The translations under genes were made by a program, and so were the position numbers. DNA of 47,095 nucleotides from an uncultured Clostridia bacterium (GTDB lineage Bacteria > Bacillota > Clostridia > TANB77 > CAG-508). Below the pieces are notes generated by a model. The model ran no database searches. It had not been told where the DNA came from and saw nothing but the letters and a program-made list of their open reading frames with translations. Location: NCBI GenBank assembly GCA_944388665.1, contig CALXJQ010000003.1, positions 1 through 47,095 of the forward strand, in the 5' to 3' direction. This document shows positions 43,510 through 47,095 of the stretch, in pieces (within the stretch, counting starts at the first letter, position 1; each line of letters opens with the position of its first letter).

Positions 43510-44742
43510 TTATTTTTTAGCGAGCAATATGAAGTTTAGTATGTTTACTATTAATGAAATAATTAATATTACTGCTATTAAAATGGTAACTGTATGGTCT
43601 TTTTCAATGTTTAGTTCTTTGTAAAGGGTGTCATATTTGGCTTTGGCTTCGTTATAGAGTTTTTCTAGCTCGAAGGTTTCTTGGAGCTTGTGGTTTAGGA
43701 TGGTGCCGATTTCGTCTTCGGTTATTTCTTGTATCCACAAGTTTTTGGTGAAGTCGATGAATTTTCTGCGGGCTTTTTTTATTTTTTTTATGTTCTGGAA
43801 GTCTGCGCTGAGTTTTTTTAGATATATTTTTTTGTATAAGTTTAATATATATAAGTAGAAATATTGGTTTTCGAATTCTTCTGGTAATTTAGTGTAGTTG
43901 TTGCTGTCGCAGTTTGAGCTGAATAGCATTACGCCAAGCTTAGAGATGCCAAGTTTTGCATAGTTCCATTTTGAAAAACTTTGTATTTTGTCAAAGTCTA
44001 TTTTTCTAGTATCATCTGATGGCAAGACACTAGCATACTTTGAAAAGTAGTCTTTTACGTTATCAAAGCCTATAGTGTTATTCCAATATTGCTGATCTAT
44101 GCAAGCATAAGAATATGTAAGAAATCTTTCGGTGTCTATGTCAAGCTTAGAGGCTTCGGTATTAGAGCCAGTGATATTATGTATGAATTCTTGAAAGTCC
44201 TCTATGCTTTCGAAGCTATCTGTTTGGATTTTTATGTTATCGTTACTGTTTTGTCTTTCAAATTTGTTGTTTATGTCTCTAAATTTGTAGTTGAAGTCAA
44301 GTATATTAGCAAAGTTGTCCGCATCTTCTACATTTGTTTTTATTGCTAAAAAGCATATTCCTGTGTTAAAACAGATTATTTCTATTTTTTGAATTGTAAA
44401 AAATATGCCTGTACGGTTTCCAACTTTACCTTGTATATCCTGTTTTAGTTGATATTCAAATATATTGCATGGATATTTGCTAAGGATTGCTGCTCTAGTT
44501 TCTAATGGAAGATCTTCTAATTTTTTTAATTTTGCACTGCTAAATGTGAAACTTGAAAATAATATTTCTCTAGCTTTAGGCAAGAAATAGTTGCATATAT
44601 TAAGGTCCTGCCCTTTTTTAAAGATTTTCAATTGACATTTAGGATCTTTTAGTATTTTTAGTATATATTTTTGATATTTTCCATCTTTTATAACAAATGG
44701 ATATATAAAATACGTATACTGATAATTTGTCTTTAGTTCCAT
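43510..44742 (-). CDS. Unrecognised tail-anchored protein downstream of spoIIE
   Basis: Function unknown. 410 residues without signal peptide; the body is soluble and mixed alpha/beta (QYTYFIYPFVIKDGKYQKYI start), followed by a helical, basic stretch (about 305-380) and one C-terminal membrane segment (about 385-407, TVTILIAVILIISLIVNILN). This layout recalls CorA-like channels, but no GMN motif is present. ATG at 44742 follows AAAGGG. 40 bp after the WG-repeat gene in the same direction, so it is probably in the spoIIE transcript. Its stop codon abuts a REP-like unit. Confidence 0.8.
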   Translation of the reverse strand: MELKTNYQYTYFIYPFVIKDGKYQKYILKILKDPKCQLKIFKKGQDLNICNYFLPKAREILFSSFTFSSAKLKKLEDLPLETRAAILSKYPCNIFEYQLKQDIQGKVGNRTGIFFTIQKIEIICFNTGICFLAIKTNVEDADNFANILDFNYKFRDINNKFERQNSNDNIKIQTDSFESIEDFQEFIHNITGSNTEASKLDIDTERFLTYSYACIDQQYWNNTIGFDNVKDYFSKYASVLPSDDTRKIDFDKIQSFSKWNYAKLGISKLGVMLFSSNCDSNNYTKLPEEFENQYFYLYILNLYKKIYLKKLSADFQNIKKIKKARRKFIDFTKNLWIQEITEDEIGTILNHKLQETFELEKLYNEAKAKYDTLYKELNIEKDHTVTILIAVILIISLIVNILNFILLAKK

Positions 44743-44782
44743 ATTTTTTCCCTTTCCTTCTACGACTTTAAATTATTTATAA

Positions 44783-46315
44783 CTAAGCATCTAATTGATT
44801 ATAGTAATTCATGTTCAAGTCTTTTCCGTAATGCCACCTACCTATAAAATCAATTTGCAAATAATCATCTAAATTGTAAATTGGTTCCTGTACTACATTG
44901 CCCGAGCTATCAATGCTACCCCATTTACCGTCTTTCTTTATGCCGGCAAATCCAAAAGCATTTTGCTCTGTGGCATCATCATATATATAATCTACTACAA
45001 GATTTCCTTCTTTGTCAACAAACCCATACTTTCCATTATTTTTGCTTAAAAATAGAGTAGAACTTGGGTTAACTTCTGCAGCTTGCTTTTCTTCAAAATT
45101 GTAAGTATAATATTTGTAATCGTCGTTCTGTCTTAGCTCCATATATCCTTTATCATCATTCATAGAGATTAGAATTCCCTTTTGCCTAGATGTAAATGTG
45201 TTGTCAAAAATTTCGTTATTAAAATCAGCGTCCTCTGCCACATATAAATCGCCTTTTTCATTATATGAAATCATTGCATAATTAAAATCAATCTTTGTAT
45301 TTCCTTCTAAATCAATTACTCCATATTTTCCATCTTCGTTTGCAATGAAAATTCCTGATTTTGTTTCTTTTAATGAATCGTAATTAGGCTCTATAAGAAC
45401 ATTTCCTGACAAGTCCATAACACCACTTTTTGAATCTTTCATGAAGATTATTCCTGCGCCCTCTGACTTTAATATACCTGTTATTGAATCATATCCACTT
45501 GTCAAAACTTCAGTTCCATCATTTTTTACTAACTTTGTTGTATCATCTTGCTTTACAACATAAAGATCATTGCCAGAGACTTTTTCTATTTCGTCATAAT
45601 TTGGCTCAAGTACAACATTATTTGAAGAATCTACAACACCGTATTTGCCATCTTCTGCCTCAACTATAAAGCCTGATACTGTATCTTTTCCCAAATTAGT
45701 TACATCAATGTATTTTGAATCAACCAATGTAGTTCCAGAATCATTTATAATGCCATAAGCCTCATTTTCTTTTACTTTCAGAACACCTTGAATACCTTGA
45801 ATTGGCTCAATTGCATCATATTTTATCTCTGTTAATTCTTTGCCTTGCAAGTTTATTATTCCATATTTGCCATCTTTTTTTACTTTTAAAACGTTTTTTT
45901 CATACCACGCATTTTGTGCATTATCAACATTTTGAATAGGTTCAACTTGATCATACTGGGTAAAAATTTGCTCGTTTTTGCTGTTTAATGCCAATGTTTT
46001 GTATTCACCAGTATCATAATTCACATCATAAGTACACAAAAACACATCTGTTTTGCTATCTGGAATAACTATCATCTCTGCATAAGATGGAGTTATAACA
46101 TCATTGCCTTTTTGGTCAATTACGCCCCATTTGTTATCTTTAAAACTAGCAAAATAGTCCTTACTTGTTATGCTTTCTTCTGTATCATTTTTAGTGAGAG
46201 TCCCGCTGGCTAAAAGATATATCAATACTACTATTATTACAAATATAAGTAGCACCGCCACCACCTTTTTCTTATTTAAATGTGGTTGATCATCATATCG
46301 TTTTCCTCTACTCAT
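44783..46315 (-). CDS. Membrane-anchored WG-repeat protein
   Basis: Function unknown, probably extracytoplasmic binding or structural. The 510-residue product has an N-terminal membrane segment (about 17-36), then at least eight WG/KWG-type beta repeats, e.g. KWGVIDQKGNDVITPSYAE, KYGIINLQGKELTEIKYD, KYGVVDSSNNVVLEPNYDE, KYGVIDLEGNTKIDFNYA and KWGSIDSSGNVVQEPIY. ATG at 46315 has GGGAGGG upstream. It starts 18 bp after the spoIIE stop, which suggests co-expression with that sporulation gene. Confidence 0.9.
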   Translation of the reverse strand: MSRGKRYDDQPHLNKKKVVAVLLIFVIIVVLIYLLASGTLTKNDTEESITSKDYFASFKDNKWGVIDQKGNDVITPSYAEMIVIPDSKTDVFLCTYDVNYDTGEYKTLALNSKNEQIFTQYDQVEPIQNVDNAQNAWYEKNVLKVKKDGKYGIINLQGKELTEIKYDAIEPIQGIQGVLKVKENEAYGIINDSGTTLVDSKYIDVTNLGKDTVSGFIVEAEDGKYGVVDSSNNVVLEPNYDEIEKVSGNDLYVVKQDDTTKLVKNDGTEVLTSGYDSITGILKSEGAGIIFMKDSKSGVMDLSGNVLIEPNYDSLKETKSGIFIANEDGKYGVIDLEGNTKIDFNYAMISYNEKGDLYVAEDADFNNEIFDNTFTSRQKGILISMNDDKGYMELRQNDDYKYYTYNFEEKQAAEVNPSSTLFLSKNNGKYGFVDKEGNLVVDYIYDDATEQNAFGFAGIKKDGKWGSIDSSGNVVQEPIYNLDDYLQIDFIGRWHYGKDLNMNYYNQLDA

Positions 46316-46333
46316 AAGGACCCTCCCATTTTA

Positions 46334-47095
46334 TTATTTTTTATTAAATTTACATACAATAACTGTCATATCGTCTTTGATTTTTCCAAAATTATTATCT
46401 ATTGCTTCATTTAAAACTAAATTAGCTATTTTTTTCGTGTTAACTGTCTCGATGTCTTCTAAAAGATATTTTAGCCATAATTCTTTATTTTTGTACTCGA
46501 TGTTAGCATCTAGTACGCCATCTGTACACATTAGCATTATATCTCCTGATGCTATATCTCTATCGAAGCTTTGAAGATTACTATTTTCAACTATTCCAGT
46601 TGGTAATGAGTTGGCCTTTATTATTTGCACGCTCTTTTTGTTTTTAATATAAGTAGGGCATGCAGCACTTTTGATAAATTCAATGTTGCCTGCATATAAA
46701 TCTATTATTGCAATATCTAGTGTTGCAAACATTTCACTCTCTTGGCTCATTAATGAAGTATTTATTAAATCAAGTGAAATTTCTTTATCAAACCCTGAAA
46801 GCAGCAAATTTTCTAACATCCTTAAAGCCCTGCTACTGCTATTTTTTGCTGACTTGCCTGTGCCCATTCCATCGCTAATTGCAACTAGATATTTTCCATC
46901 TTTTAGCCTGATATTTAGCATGCTATCCCCAGAAAGCTCACTTCCATTTTTAGTTGTTTCTGAAGTTCCTAGTGCCATTTCGTACTTATCATCTGAAATA
47001 AAGTCCAGCTTTTTACCTACGCTTGCTTCATCATTTAAAACTATAGGCTCCCCTAGAACTTGAGTTAAAATCTTTTCAATTGCTTCTATTTTTGC
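46334..47095 (-). CDS. spoIIE: Stage II sporulation protein E, C-terminal part
   Basis: PP2C-type serine phosphatase that dephosphorylates SpoIIAA to release sigma-F in the forespore. The gene enters from the right edge of the window; the frame is open to the last base (LNDEASVGKKLDFISDDKYE before the first internal Met). About 253 C-terminal residues are visible, with the PP2C motifs VAISDGMGTGKSA, LMCTDGVLDAN and DDMTVIVCKF. The N-terminal membrane and oligomerisation parts lie outside. Followed closely by the WG-repeat gene. Confidence 0.95.
   Translation of the reverse strand, partial: AKIEAIEKILTQVLGEPIVLNDEASVGKKLDFISDDKYEMALGTSETTKNGSELSGDSMLNIRLKDGKYLVAISDGMGTGKSAKNSSSRALRMLENLLLSGFDKEISLDLINTSLMSQESEMFATLDIAIIDLYAGNIEFIKSAACPTYIKNKKSVQIIKANSLPTGIVENSNLQSFDRDIASGDIMLMCTDGVLDANIEYKNKELWLKYLLEDIETVNTKKIANLVLNEAIDNNFGKIKDDMTVIVCKFNKK

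Noticed and set aside
43510-44742. CorA-type magnesium channel
   Set aside because: Only one C-terminal membrane segment and no GMN motif.

Overview
The window reads as a chromosomal segment of a low-GC, Gram-positive, spore-forming anaerobe of the class Clostridia. The evidence is the Firmicutes str genes (rpsL-rpsG-fusA-tuf), the gdpP-rplI-dnaB and tilS-ftsH neighbourhoods, a 137-residue S12, spoIIE and a Spo0E-like gene, an anaerobic ribonucleotide reductase activase (nrdG), strong AGGAGG ribosome binding sites with frequent GTG and TTG starts, and very A/T-rich spacers. The species cannot be named from the sequence. Almost all genes lie on the minus strand, as in one replichore; the exceptions are a Rieske/FAD oxidoreductase and the lemA-htpX-acpS-tatD block.

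Layout from left to right. 1-2.8 kb: lipid synthesis (acpP, plsX) and a DUF2207-like membrane protein with an EF-hand loop. 2.8-7.7 kb: translation genes tuf, fusA, rpsG, rpsL behind one strong promoter, with structured intercistronic spacers. 7.7-14.3 kb: an unrecognised coiled-coil protein, trmFO and a SNF2-family ATPase. 14.4-16.2 kb: a YhfW-like Rieske oxidoreductase facing a very small Spo0E-like gene. 16.4-20.4 kb: the M16 peptidase pair yfmH/yfmF, rpsU, nrdG and a small Lys-rich membrane protein. 20.5-24.0 kb: ftsH, tilS and a small HTH-like gene. 24.0-24.8 kb: a gene-free stretch full of palindromes. 24.8-29.0 kb: dnaB, rplI, gdpP and a TadE/pilin-like small protein. 29.2-36.9 kb: rpoC and rpoB on their own promoter, without rplKAJL beside them. 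37.3-40.3 kb: an AI-2E family transporter, exonuclease III and a YabE-like 3D-domain protein. 40.6-43.4 kb: lemA, htpX, acpS, tatD. 43.5-47.1 kb: the 3' part of spoIIE followed by a WG-repeat membrane protein and an unrecognised tail-anchored protein.

The most striking content is a family of short (about 29-31 bp) palindromic units scattered through the spacers. They share a GGGACG core (usually GGGGACGTTCC or GGGACGTA) but carry at least three different outer stems: TGAACTTT/AAAGTTCA, GATGTTTTT/AAAAACAcc and TTGCCA/TGGCAA. Units occur singly, in inverted pairs and in triplets, like REP/BIME elements, and chimeric units exist. One triplet lies in frame inside tilS, so a 33-residue, three-fold repeated peptide is predicted inside the TilS catalytic domain. 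Another copy looks like the terminator of the yabE-like gene. Two much longer imperfect hairpins (rpsG-fusA spacer; 24441-24618) have arm differences that are mostly G.U-compatible only when read on the plus strand.

Several starts are corrected from the longest possible reading frame to the start with a properly spaced Shine-Dalgarno sequence (acpP, plsX, the DUF2207-like gene, rpsG, trmFO, the SNF2 gene, nrdG, tilS, the TadE-like gene, xth, lemA). Two genes too short for routine ORF calling were found: rpsU (19151-19321) and the Spo0E-like gene (15981-16154). Functions rest on motif recognition by eye; no database search was run.
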